DNA of 64,000 nt from Elysia chlorotica (GCA_003991915.1 RQTK01001024.1:63324-127323); one strand, 5' to 3'; positions 25,659-37,680 are shown, numbered from the stretch's first letter. Notes: a model not told the origin generated them from the sequence alone. Numbers and translations are program-made.

Positions 25659-28502
25659 CACATATCTATCTATCTCTTTAATGTTTGTATTTAGGTCGGC
25701 CTCTCAATTCTGTGTTTGGGTATTGATACGGGGTAGAATTGGCAAATACTAAAGTGCACCCTATCTGCTTACTAGGCGTGTGCTTTCTCTGCCCAGCATT
25801 TTACTTTCTGAATAAGTGGTTTCATTTAGGATTTGGACAACTTAGTTTCTAATAAAATTCTTTTTTGTATTGAGATCACGGCCCTGTGTTTGTTGTAAAA
25901 AATCAGTTATAATATGGGAACCAACAAACTAATGTGGAGTACCAGCTGGTTATCGGTCCTCGAACCTCCCACTACTTTGCTCCGTGTTCTAAAGTGTCCA
26001 AACAAGCGTCCTTTGTCTCTTTATTAACGTCGTAACGCAATATCACAGCTTCGAAACATTCTCATAGGGTCTGAACCAACCTATTACCGATCCACAGTGA
26101 CCATAAAATCTGCCCAGTGCAGAGAGATATATAAGATCATAATCTGGCGGGTAACACGCCGGTGGGCTGTGCTGGGCTCCCACAGTTTATGACTGCGCAT
26201 AGTTGTCGGAAAACACCCACTTACTGCTGGAAGACACATGTTTTCCGTTGATAGAAAACCATTTATTAAACTCGCATTAACCGCTTCTTGGTGCCCATTA
26301 ACTTTTTTATACCCTGACCTGTCTCCCCCCACAGCTGTTTAACGGTCAAACTAGCCCATTCTCATTTGACCTATCCAATCCCCTGACCTGCCTCCCTCCA
26401 CAGCTGTTTAACGGTCAAACTAACCCATCTACCCACTCCCCTGACCTGCCTCCCTCCACGGCTGTTTAGCGGTCAAACTAACCTATCTACCCACTCCCCT
26501 GACCTGTCTCCCTCCACAGCTGTTTAGCGGCGAGACGGGCGAGATGGCGCGCGAGCTGAGGGCATGCCGTCAGGGCGGGAGTTCCATCATGTGTCTCCGC
26601 TGGCACCCCAAGGAACCGCACCTTCTGTACGCGGTGGACACTGAGGGACATATCTTTGTCTACAACACGTTGACGGGGGAACTCGTCACAACCATCACTG
26701 GTGGGTGATGCTGTTAGTGTTCATTCGTTTTTTTTGTTGTTGTTGTTTTTTGTTGGTGTTCATGATCTTGACTTTGTTATCTCAATGTTGATGCCATTAT
26801 AACTGTTGTGTATGGATATACCGTTGATGCTAGTATAAGTGTTGGTTATGGTGATGTTGGTTACTTAATTTTTTATGATGTTGTTGATGTTGGCATTGCT
26901 GTTGATGTTATTGTTCTGGAACTTGTAGTAATAATGATTGTGATGGTATTGGGGACGAGGCAGTGCAGTTTTGAAACAAAATTGCGGATAAACGTATATT
27001 TTGCCACGATATTTTTGCTTTTGTTACTGTGTTATTGCTTTTCTCGGGTTTTTTAAGTGGTGGTGGTGGTGGTGATGGCGGTGTTGTTATTGCTGTTGTT
27101 GTAGTTCTGATGGTGGCGGAATGGTGGTAGTGGGGATACAGGTGTACTTTTTTACTTTACGGACGGATGTATTTTCCTCCAATGTTTAGTGGTCGTGAAT
27201 GTTGCTGAACATTGAAAAAAAAATTTTTTTAAACAGTCAGAAAACATGTTTAAAAACGAAGACAAAAAAAAACCCCAGTGACTTAAGGACAAGATTATTA
27301 ACAAGAAACATTATTATTACAAATCAATCAATATGAACACATTTTTCACGTTGATTTTGCAATCGTTATTGTTGGTGTTGCTTTGTTGTCCTGTATTATA
27401 GGAGGCAAATCGTTGCGCGTTTTGTTTACATTATTGTGATGACGCTCATGATTTTTAATGCCCAAGTCTAGTTCATGTTTTGAACACTGCTATGCTGCAG
27501 TATCCCTGCAAACGTTCGATTGACTTTATATTGTTGTTCCCACTCGCTGCAAGTATTGGCGCCCTCTACTGTCGCTGCTGTCGCCCTTTCGCAACCATGC
27601 TGTGCGGTTCATTGTGGAAAGTATATAATGAAGATCCAAATGGACTGAAAAAGTAGTCATAGTTTTATATGAGAGGGGACCACAATCGACTTGAAACTTT
27701 CTATATTGTCTTAGTTTTGTTCTCTACCCGTTAAACAGGTAATCATCCTACAACAATTCCATGCAAATTGATTTCTCAACATCTTCCAAAAATGTTTCAG
27801 AGCAAGGCAACGAGATCAACACGATAGATTTCTGCGTAGACGGTTTCAACTTCGCGACTGGAGGCAGAGACCTCAACATCAGAGTGTACGAGACCAAGAG
27901 CAACTCGGTACGCCCAAAATAAATAGAAGTGCGAAAGCCATACACTGTTCCGCTAAAAATCTACTCGTAAAACAGATAGTGAGTTGGCAACCGATACGTC
28001 AGAAAACCCCTACCAATCATGATGGTCAGGCAAAAAAATAATTGTACATTATGCGATGCCTTTGGTCTGTTCTCTTTTCCCTTCAATATTGATTTGACAT
28101 TCAAACTTAAGTAATTACCCTAATTGGTTCCCTCGTCTTCACTAACTTTTACACTACAACAATGGGTACTTCTATGCAGGGAACTTACCAAATACACATG
28201 TTTTGGGCAATAAACAAATTGGTTTAAAAATCGCCATTTTGTATTATCCCCAGCTGTTAAAAACATTCGAAGGATTCAATGAGAAGTCCATTGTGACGAA
28301 TAAGCACAACATGGGCAACACGATGCGCGTGTTCTGCATCAAGTTCCACCCAAACAACCAGTTCGTCTTCATCAGCGGCGGATGGGATAACCACATTAAG
28401 GTGAGACCCTGCTCTGTGCCTGGTACGGTCCAGCGCAACTAGAATTAAAAAATACAAACCCACGGCAAAAATAACAGCACCAACAGCAAAAACAACAACT
28501 GC

Positions 28503-28555
<53 letters not shown>

Positions 28556-31500
28556 AGCTCAAAGTACATAGGAAAAACTTCACTCTTACCGATATTTTTA
28601 CCACTCCCATCCAACATAGCGATATTTCTATTTTACCAAAACATATCAGTAATGTTATGTGAAAACCAATTGTGTTTCCATTGAACCGACCGATACTGTA
28701 GCCACCTCCATCGTACAGCAAGTAAAATAATGGTCAAACATGCTAAAAGTAATTAACTGTTTTTTATAGTTTCCAAATTTTTTTATTGGGGGGGGGGGGG
28801 GGGGAGATAGCGGGCAAGTTTTTTTTGACAAATTTTTTGAGGGGGGGGGGGGGGGTCAAGATACGCGGGCATTTGATTTATTACTTTGAATTTGAAACAC
28901 TTTACAAACTCATACGGTTACTATTATCTCGAGAATGGTCTTTGACTTTGGCTACATTGTTTTGCTTTCGGTTGATGTTCTCAGCACTTTTTCAAGGGTA
29001 TGAAAATAGTAAATGATTATTTACGTAGACTTGAAATATGTCCCATCTATATAGGGCAGATACAGAAGAAAACATCTTCCTTTACAAGGAATTAAAATTT
29101 AATTTGGTGTATAGAAACACGGTTCAATGGGCTTTCATGTCACCCTTCAAGTTTAAGTCTTTTGTACCTTTCTTTTTATTTAGCGGCAAGTCTTTATGCT
29201 AAGACCAATAAGATCGAACGCAAGTATTTTGTTTATTTTAGCGCCATTCTTAATATTAGAAGCTCCAGTGCATAACAAAAGTCTGACTGTTAATGCTATG
29301 ACAGTAACTGGATAAAAGGTTTTTGTTTTGTCTATCGGTTCAGATCTGGGATATCCGCGACAACAACGGCATCAAACGGAACATCTGGGGACCGCACGTG
29401 TGTGGGGATGCTCTCGACATGAAGGTGAGGAACTGTTTCTTCTTTTATATTTTTGTCCGTGTTTCACATCCGCATTTTCATGAGCACTCTCAGCTTTAAT
29501 AGAGCTTAAACTCTCCCTTATCGTCACGGAGATACGATTGTGGCGTTAGTCAGACTTAGCCCAAAATGCAAGGGATATATCGTTGTTAACGTGAAAATAA
29601 GATCTACTTAACAAAGCTTTTAGATTGAAAATGGGCTTGTAGACTTCTCCGTTATCTTATTAGAATCTTCTGTTTAGTATATAAATAAAACAGTTTTTAT
29701 GGATTATCCCAAAAGTAGCGAAAATGAGTTCTGTCAAACTCGTAGGGCAGTGACGTTATAATGATTCCACTCTTTCCCTGCTTCCCTTTGAAGGACCACA
29801 CCATCCTGTCCGGCCAGTGGACGGCCCTGCACTCCCTCCAGGAGTATGACTACACAAGCGGGAAGGTGGCCCGCGAGATCAAGTACCCCAACAAGGACGG
29901 CGCCTTCCTGTACGCCGCGCAGTATTTGAACCCGGACCTCGTCTTCGCTGGCGGCAGCGGCACCAACAAGGCCGAGATCATCGACATCAAGACCAGCCAG
30001 GTGGGGGTTCTTGTATACTCTGAGCTGGCGTAGGTGACAGAGCTTTGGGTCTCCCAATCAAGAGGTCCCCGGTTCGAAACCTACGATGCTCAAAATTGTA
30101 TTTGTACGTTTGTCTCCCCTTTTGGTTGAGTGACCGTCAGTACAATGCCACATGTTGAGACAGGAGTCCAGGTCTACCCACACTTCCTCTGCGAGGCAGC
30201 AAGTAAAAATGTCAGACCTTAGTGTTGGGCCCCGTCCACATCATAGAATATACAGTGCTAAACTGAACTCAAGTCAGTTTGCATACATTTTACTTTGAAA
30301 ATCGTTGAGTGGAGAAAGCGTAGGTCTTAAGCTAGCTCCTGTACGGGGTGCCTTGCGTGGGATGGCCGACACTTGGGTAGTCACATTATCATAACTACAG
30401 ACGAAAACAGAAGGGGGAGAACGCGAGGCTGGAGTCCGAGCCTTCTGAACTGGAAGTTGACGATCTAACCACAGCACTAGCACACTCCCTACGATTTTAG
30501 GGGGTGGCTCAACTGGTAGATCGCGTGGCTATTAATCAGGCGGCCCGAGTTCTGTCCCATGACCAAGCTTATTGTTGGATTTTATGCCCTACTGGTTAGG
30601 TCCGTGTGATATGACCAATTGATACCAAAGTTTAAGTTTTTCTGCCCCGTCTTTGTGTGGCAGGTCATAAACAGCATACGCCTCGGGACTCGCCTTCCTA
30701 TGGCGCCATATTGATAACCTAGGAAACATACACCTAGAACGATGCTTCTGTAAATTTATCGAAAATTCTTTTTTTATTGAAGACCAAAAATTCGGATTAA
30801 AATGTCGACGTACTGGACACAATAGCTAGGTGGTGTATTCACTATACGACTTTACAAAAAATAGTTAAGTTTAGAAACGGTTATTTAAACAATTCGTTAA
30901 GAAAAGTACACGAATGAGTAATAACTGAATTGATACCCATATTATGATGAAAAAATTACTGATAAACTTAGTTATCGATGTTGGTGGATTGTCATTGACG
31001 TTGATCCTCATGATATGGCAGAGACGGTACAATACACGATGCCTGGTATTATTACATCTACATTCGCTTAACACCAGCAATGCGCATAAAAATGCGCTGT
31101 TTTTAAGGCTTTTCCCGAAATTCTGAACTTTCGAACCAATAAAGATAGAATGAAAACATTTGCAGGTGGAAAACTTTTAATCATATTGATAAAATGCCTC
31201 CCTCCACAGCTGTTTGGCGGTCCATACAGTGTCTGATATTATCAACATTCACTTAACACCTGATTGTCTTAACTTAATTTCCCCCAGAGTATCGGCACGT
31301 ACCATACAGTGTCTGATATTACTGATTCATCATTCACTTAACACCTGATTGTCTTAACTTTCCACAGAGTATCGGCACGTACCATACAGTGTCTGATATC
31401 ACTGCATCAAGATTCACTTAACACCTTATTGTCTTAACTTCCCACAGAGTATCGGCACGTACCATACAGTGTCTGATATCACTGCATCAAGATTCACTTA

Positions 31501-31959
31501 ACACCTTATTGTCTTAACTTCCCACAGAGTATCGGCACGTACCACACAGTATCTGATATCACTGCATCAACATTCACTTAACACCTGATTGTCTTAACTT
31601 TCCCCAGAGTATCAGCATGTACCATACAGTGTCTGATATCACTGCACCAAGATTCACTTAACACCTGATTGTCTTAACTTTCCCCAGAGTATCGGCATGT
31701 ACCATACAGTGTCTGATATCACTGCATGAACATTCACTTAACACCTGATTGCCTTAACTTTCCCCAGAGTATCGGCATGTACCATACAGTGTCTGATATT
31801 ATCAAGATTCACTTAACACCTGATTGTCTTAACTTCCCACAGAGTGTCGGCACGTACCACCTGCCTGGGCCCGTGCATTGCGTGGACAGCGCCAACCAGG
31901 GACGCGTGCTGGCGGCCGGAGGGATAGCGCCCACCTTCGCAATGCTTAGTCTAGCGTAA
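24195..31959 (+). CDS. WD40-repeat beta-propeller protein, 8 exons, 343 aa
   Basis: Exons: 24195-24243, 24473-24615, 26520-26700, 27801-27907, 28254-28400, 29344-29424, 29794-30000 and 31843-31959 (TAA). All introns are GT-AG with phases 1, 0, 1, 0, 0, 0, 0, and the sum is 1032 nt. The protein starts [16 protein letters not shown]. It shows successive WD40-type strands: [18 protein letters not shown] (about 46-60), IMCLRWHP with a VYNTLTGE end (about 86-120), [17 protein letters not shown] (about 130-147), [18 protein letters not shown] (about 186-203) joined over a splice to the canonical IWDIR (210-214), then three weaker blades ending [17 protein letters not shown]. About seven blades give a single propeller with no other domain and no signal peptide, so it is probably an intracellular interaction scaffold. 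I cannot name the orthologue. Exon GC is clearly higher than in the introns. Introns 2 and 7 hold minisatellites made of splice-junction copies. Intron 1 holds (ACT)n, intron 5 (AAC)n, and intron 7 two SINEs. Confidence 0.92.
24300..24445. repeat. (ACT)n microsatellite in WD40 intron 1
   Basis: About 40 ACT units with TGC and GTT interruptions occupy most of the 229-bp intron 1 and end about 25 bp before the pyrimidine-rich acceptor of exon 2. Confidence 0.96.
24606..25345 (+). repeat. 34-bp minisatellite of the exon 2 splice donor
   Basis: About 21 tandem units of 34 bp start at the real exon 2/intron 2 junction. Each unit contains a TGGAATTCAG block, matching the last exon bases (GGTGGAATTCAA), followed by GTGAGTGA or GTGAATGA and AATAGAGAAATCTGTGTT. 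Ten units carry GGTGAGT, a strong 5' splice-site match. One unit (about 24853-24900) has a CT-rich replacement. The array therefore reproduces the exon-intron boundary many times inside the intron. Confidence 0.95.
25526..25676. repeat. Compound (CT)n-(TATC)n microsatellite in WD40 intron 2
   Basis: CT to about 25571, then about 22 TATC units. Confidence 0.96.
26315..26530 (+). repeat. Tandem copies of the exon 3 splice acceptor
   Basis: Four copies of the unit CCCTGACCTGYCTCCCTCCA-CAG plus CTGTTTARCGG have exon-like starts at 26335, 26404, 26462 and the real exon 3 start at 26520 (spacings 69, 58, 58). The third copy has CACGG in place of CACAG and so lacks the AG. Each copy includes the polypyrimidine tract, the acceptor and about 11 nt of exon 3. 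Confidence 0.94.
28499..28556. repeat. (AAC)n microsatellite in WD40 intron 5
   Basis: About 18 AAC units soon after the exon 5 donor. Poly-G runs follow at 28788-28804 and 28840-28855. Confidence 0.95.
30010..30275 (+). repeat. tRNA-derived SINE in WD40 intron 7
   Basis: It begins a few bases after the exon 7 donor with a head carrying AGCTTTGGGTCTCCC and a perfect B box CCGGTTCGAAACC. Linker, TTGAGACAGGAGTCCAGG, GCGAGGCAGCAAGTAAAAAT and GGCCCCGTCCACATCATAG blocks follow in the shared SINE order. The terminal GACGTTAAAC tail is eroded. Confidence 0.82.
30495..30685 (+). repeat. Second, partial SINE in WD40 intron 7
   Basis: The head GGTGGCTCAACTGGTAGATC and the GCCCGAGTTCTGTCCC region are tRNA-like. 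The linker CCCTACTGGTTAGGTC and the CCCCGTCTTTGTGTGGCAGG block follow. The tail is missing. Confidence 0.72.
31195..31222 (+). repeat. Copy of the exon 3 acceptor repeat inside intron 7
   Basis: This 28-bp block matches the intron-2 acceptor unit (compare 26389-26416), including CTCCACAG followed by CTGTTTGGCGGTC, with two mismatches. It runs without a break into the intron-7 repeat (CATACAGTGTCTGATATT), so the first unit of the intron-7 array is a chimera of two junction repeats from the same gene. Confidence 0.88.
31223..31860 (+). repeat. 80-bp minisatellite of the exon 8 splice acceptor
   Basis: Seven decoy junctions (exon-like starts at 31288, 31368, 31448, 31528, 31608, 31688 and 31768) precede the real exon 8 start at 31843. 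The period is 80 bp, the last spacing 75. Each unit has AACTTTCCCCAG or a similar acceptor, then AGTATCGGCACGTACC, a copy of the first 16-17 nt of exon 8, then ATACAGTGTCTGATATCACT and CATTCACTTAACACCTGATT. Most decoys keep CAG and would be plausible 3' splice sites. Confidence 0.95.
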
Positions 31960-32282
31960 TAGGTTCCAGTCTTCGGATAGAAAGTACACATAATTATATC
32001 TGAAGCGGTCTCAACATTATTCCCGAAAGTGTGTTGTTGTTGAAAGGGACAGAGATGGAGACTGTACAATTTTTATGTGGGACGCTATGTGCAGCGCCGT
32101 TGTTCTTTTTATTTTTTAATACTATGTAACATGTGTCATTCCGTCCATTATTTTGATATCCTATTTAAATCTTCCGTCCGTTGTAAAAACAATATTGTTG
32201 GTAGCTGCAAGCGTAATGTATGAGATTTTGTAACGATATGTTTGAAAATAATGACTACAATGCTGTTTCTTTTCGTCTATAA

Positions 32283-32288
32283 ATTAAA
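32283..32288 (+). terminator. Possible poly(A) signal of the WD40 gene
   Basis: ATTAAA, a common variant hexamer, lies about 325 nt after the stop codon with a T-rich stretch after it. No transcript evidence. Confidence 0.35.
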
Positions 32289-32344
32289 CAATTCTTGAGG
32301 TAGTTTTTGAAACTTGTGGATTTTTATCTGAATAATTGAATATT

Positions 32345-35300
32345 AACAAAGAAGGGGGGGGGGTAGATTATAAGCACAAAATTTATGATCAACTTATGAT
32401 ATAAGCATTTATAAATCTTTATTAAAGAAGATTTGACATGTTCTATTGTGGAGATATTGTGGAGATGGGCTGTTACAGAGTGTGATGTATGGGCGCTGTG
32501 TATGTTTGAAAGACTTTGAGTGAGATTGCTATGCCATGTGAATCCGAGATCGAGATTTTCAGCTATATCATGGTTGAGAATTTGAATGACGCGAAAAATT
32601 AGGATTAAAACGATACTCTTAGTGGACCATTCTAAAAATGTGTAAGTGATTTTTAATAACTGTATTGCAAAACATGACGGCATATTATTTTGAAACCTCC
32701 GAGCAAGAGATCTTGCCTGGTTTTTTTTTTTCTTCTGTTATATTTCTTGAATCTTGTCAAAATCAAACGATAATTTTATAAAGATCAAGAAGCTCTATTC
32801 ATCTAATTGTCATAAACAGCTAAACACTATGGTCCCATGCAGTCTATATAATACTACTCCGTCCATGGACAAAGAAAAAAACAGCTGAAATCCACCAAAT
32901 CTAAGCAAGGCGCCGCTAAAGATGAGAGAACGTTCTAATAAAGTGCACCAGTGGAACAAACGAACGCGGTGGACTGAATAAGTGCGAACCAGTCACTAAA
33001 GTGCAAGTCCAGTGGAATAGGGGCAGCAAAAGATGCGTGTAGTTTGTAACAGCTACCAAAATAATGGGGTGCCACTCTGGAATATTACCATGATGTTGAA
33101 AAATGTAAAACGTAACTCGTAATGTGCTCTCATTTTTTCTCTAGAAGTGACTTATACTAGGGTTTTTTATATGTGTACATAGGAAAAAACACGGTATTTG
33201 ATATACATATACTGAAGTGTGATTGTTGATTTTTTTCCTATTATAAGCCAGTATTAAAATATGACGTGAAAAATATAATGGATTGCACTGCTCCATAGAC
33301 TGATCACATTATTTTCGTTCAAGTAAAATTCTGTGTAAATACATGTACATGTTCTCTGAATTTTTAGTGTTTTACACAATTTTTGCAGCACTGCGAAAAA
33401 AAGGTTCAACTGTTATGTATGATATGTTTTCACTGAATCAGACTAGTAATTTTAAAAAAAAGATACGTAGGAACCTTTCGCTAGATATTCCAGATACCAA
33501 ACAACCAAACAAGTTTATCATAGACATGGTTGGTTAATAACGAAACTATACGAGGAAAAAAAAGAGGTATATCGCAAGGGGGGGGGGGTAAATGAAATGT
33601 CCAGTCGATTTCTCAATATTAAATTTATTTTAAAGTCTGTAAGTGTAAACAAACTCAAAAGAGAAAAGATGTTACTCCCTTATACACCACGGAATTGGCA
33701 GTACCAGTTGACAAATCCACGTCCCTTAATCACTTCTGTAGTATGATTTACACATTTCTCTCCCCTGCCACGTTTGGTAAAATTGAGCGCAGTGAAAGTA
33801 TTTGTCGTACCAAACGTAACTGTAATGTATTTGTACTAATTTCTTTTATCAACGCTTGGAAGAAATGATAGAAGGGTACAGAGAATTGTCTAGCCTCTTA
33901 GCTTAACAGCATAATTTTTTTTCAACCATGTGCGCACTATAATACCTAGTAAAAAGGGGGTGCGCAGCGCACTACAAAGATGTTCAATGATATAACTATA
34001 AGTTCTGAGTTTTGACTCGTATAGCAAGTCTTTGTCTATTCGGAGCTTTGCATGTTGTTATATGGAAGCCTTGGTTACATCCAACAGTTTTTTTTTTTTT
34101 TTTGCAAAGCGTTAGACCAGATTTTAAACAATTATTTATGAGTGTAAATCTCCTTTCCATTTTCTTTTCCGAGTTTCATCTTAGTGTTGATACCTCTAAG
34201 GATTCTTTGAATTCTCAATAACCTCAGTAAAATTATTGAGCACTGTCTTAAATGTAAAAAAAAAGGAGCCTCCCTGATTTTTCTCATTGACTAATTTGTA
34301 TGTCTCAACTCGATAAAGCTTTACATGGTCATCTGACAGCCGCATTTTGAATAATGTGTATGGTGTGTTGCTATGACTGTGTGTAAGTCATCAAGTCTCT
34401 TTCAAATCTTGATAATTAAAAAAAACAACAACGTGCCATTTGTTTTTGCTTCATCAGATACTATAGAATATGATTACTTAAACATTGCTTGTTTTATGCT
34501 TGTAATGATAACTATCTATAGCACTTAGCTTTTGTTCTTTTGGTGTTTTTTGCTGTTTTTGTAATGCTTGTCGTAATTGTTGTTGTTGCCGTTGTCGTTG
34601 GCATTGTTGTAATGTGTATTGTATTCGGGCTGTCGATCTTTCTGTTTGTATTTTATGTACCGCTTTAATACCTAGATGAAAACTAAGACTGACACTCGGA
34701 CAGAGGTTGAGAGCACGGCTTCTAACTGGGCTGTACATTGTTTTAATCATGATGAGCCCAGCGCCTTGTTCCCAACTGTTTGAGTCGGTGTCATCTTTAT
34801 GTGACTCGGTGAGCATGAGATACCACCTAGCTGACGACGAGGGGCCAAGAAACTAGACAGACAGACACGCGATGGTTTACAACAGCAGCAGATCAGGCAG
34901 TTATCACTTCGCTAAAGTATAAAAGATGAAAAAACTACATAGAGTTCGAGTTTATATTTATAATTTTGACGGATAGTGTGAAAAGATAAATAGGAGCGAA
35001 ACAATGTTTCACAGGTGCTGCAATAATATTACTTCTTTTTCTTTTGCTTTTTCTCCCCGCTAATTAAGACGCGGAAATGAGTCAAAGTCTTTATAGATAT
35101 CATTAATCAAATAATCAGAAAGGTGAAATTAGAACAATGGACTCAGAAGTGTATTTATATTATTAAACATAGAAGACGTTTTGCCTTTAATTAATGACCA
35201 ATTTGGTAACTTTTCGTACTTAAGTCAATTCCTAATAATTGTGTCCTTCGGTTTTCTAATTTATGTACTTATTGTTTTGTTTCTTGTTTGCTATGTCTTT

Positions 35301-36085
35301 TTGTTGGTTTTTTGTTTTTTCGTCTTATACCTATTCATAGACGGGCACATATACACACACACGCACACTCTTTAGAAAGACAATTTATTTGTGCTTAATT
35401 CAGCTCTTGAAAAATGATGCTAACTCATCGACATATTTTGTGCTCCTGCGTTAAGAGGAGTGAATATTTTCGCGTGTGTTCCCTGAAGGCAATGTTTGCT
35501 TACCTTTTAAAATGCTAAGTTGTAGAGTCTGTAGAGGCTGCAGGGGGTGATTGTTGCACATTTTTAATCAGGATTATTTATTAATTTGTCATAGTATCAC
35601 AGTGAACCAATGAATTTTATGTATGACAGATTAAAGTAAATGCAGTACATGTGCTAGATTGCCCTTGAAAATATATTTGCATAAATTAATATTTTAACCT
35701 GACTCCCTTTATATCAGAATAAAAATGCACTTTAATTTATCTTTTACAAGATTGTTCAAAAACCCACTACAAGTCACCCGTTACATTTTCATAGTGTTAT
35801 AAACAAAAATAAATTTTCACATTTCCAAAGCATACATAATAATAACGAAGAACAACATGTGAAATATACTGTGTTTGCTTTACATGAATAATCATTTTCC
35901 TTGAGTTGTGAGGTTTGGGCACTACTAGAACCACTGGCAAAACAGCACCAGTATGAATACAAGAATTTGAAACATGAAAGTAATAGATAGCTTTGTTAAA
36001 TTTATCGTCAAGAAGAAACCGATTTTAAGTCAAAAGAATTTGGCATCTCTAAAATCTCTCTATATCTGCATTTTTGTGTCTCTTT
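32345..36085. other. Gene-free AT-rich stretch
   Basis: Open frames are short and mostly T-rich or A-rich by chance. No domain, SINE or long array was recognised between the WD40 3' end and the CT array at 36091. Confidence 0.6.
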
Positions 36086-36090
36086 ATGAG

Positions 36091-36114
36091 TCTCTCTCTC
36101 TCTCCCTCTCTAGC

Positions 36115-36160
<46 letters not shown>

Positions 36161-36188
36161 TCTCTCTCCCCCTCTCTCTCTCTTTCTC
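36091..36188. repeat. (CT)n microsatellite
   Basis: CT units with CTAG, CAC and CCC interruptions. Confidence 0.93.
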
Positions 36189-36587
36189 CTTTTTTTTTAC
36201 CCCACTCCTCAAATTTCTTAATGTTTTGTACCTCCTTCCTCATATGACATTCTTTGGTCTAATTTTAAATCTGAAAAGAGAAATTCGGTTTAGTATTGGG
36301 GTGTTAATTTGGTTATTTTATTTATTTATTTTTTATTTTTCTATTATTTTTAATTTGTTAGAATGTTCTTTTATTTCGACATAAGAGAAAATAGACAGTC
36401 TTTCATTAGTGTTACAATGAACATATTATTACCAAACCTCTCCATCGACAGAAATCTGGTCATGCTCACTTATCTATTTCTAATTTCTTTATGAAAACTT
36501 TTTACAGCTTGTTAAGAGCCTAAAAAACGAAACTATTGTACCATGTATTTCACTGGGGCAATCGTTTTACAACACGATAATGTCTCA

Positions 36588-36930
36588 TAAAACTGGTGTT
36601 TCAGACATCAGCTGTTACCGTCACAGAGTTACGCGCTTGCATAGCATGACGAGAGGTGGTCCATTCGGAATCTCGGAGAGCTGGTGTTTCAGGTTTCACC
36701 TGTTACAGCGTAACCCTACAAGTGGGGTTAAGTCAGGTGATAGCGCTCTTGCATAGCATGACGAGAGGTGGTCCATTCGGAATCTCGGAGAGCTGGTGTT
36801 TCAGGTTTCACCTGTTACAGCTTAAGTCAGGTGATAGCGCTCTTGCATAGTGTGACGAGAGGTTGATCTTTCCAGGCGTCAGCTGTTAAGGCCAGAAGTT
36901 AGCGCGCTCGCCTCGCGTGACGAGAGGATA
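36588..36930. repeat. Degenerate tandem repeat with tRNA-like motif, 3-4 copies
   Basis: The block TTGCATAGCATGACGAGAGG recurs at 36636, 36749 and 36843 and in diverged form near 36910, within units that also share GCTGGTGTTTCAGGTTTCAC. The last unit reads TTAGCGCGCTCGCCTCGCGTG, which resembles the 5' half of a tRNA-derived SINE head. No complete head or tail is present. Confidence 0.8.
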
Positions 36931-37680
36931 CCCATTAGCGAGGCATTAAGCGAGCCCTCGGCATTAAAAAAGTTCTGTGTTACTCGCTCTCACGGTGTGG
37001 CATAAGTGTTGTCCTTCAAGAGAACCCTCATATCATAGCTGATCATGTTGCCACACTTTCATATGCACTTTACCTATGCGATTTTTTTTGCTATTCATAC
37101 ATTTTCAACGTTACTGTTTTTCGATATTGAAAAAATAAGGAGGGGGGGGGAGAGAGATCAGAAACAACGACGCCAATTGAAAGGAATAAAAATTATTCAT
37201 TAATTTTGGAAGTAACTGAGCAACAGTGAACTAACGATGAGATGTTGTCGAAAACAACACTGTTCAACTGAAACACCTGTTTGTGTTTAATACATGACGT
37301 GTGCTATCAATTATATTATCTTATTATGCCCAAAGACATAAACCAGCAGTGGAACAGGATGACTATCTTCCTGAACTGTTATTTTTATGAGAGTAAAAAT
37401 CTAATTTGTCAATAAACGACTCAAACGAAGAACAATCTTTAAAAATTTAAATATCTATGACATAATAATGTTTACAAAAAACGTATTTAACAGAAGAAAA
37501 TGCATCTGAATGGAAGAAAGAATAGAACGGTAAGTTTTTATTACCAAGCAAACATGAATAGAAGTAAAGTGGAAATAATATAAGTAAATAAACAATTCAA
37601 ATATTTTTCACTATTTATAAAAAAAACATAATAGGAGTAGAGATCGATAAAGAAGGAGAAAATACAACGTTCTGAATTGC

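Noticed and set aside
28257-28721. 154-codon minus-strand frame
   Set aside because: It is the antisense of WD40 exon 5 plus an (AAC)n array, with poly-Val typical of the repeat.
32930-32965. Heat-shock-like palindrome AGAACGTTCT downstream of the WD40 gene
   Set aside because: It is a single GAA/TTC pair without further phased pentamers, expected by chance in AT-rich DNA.
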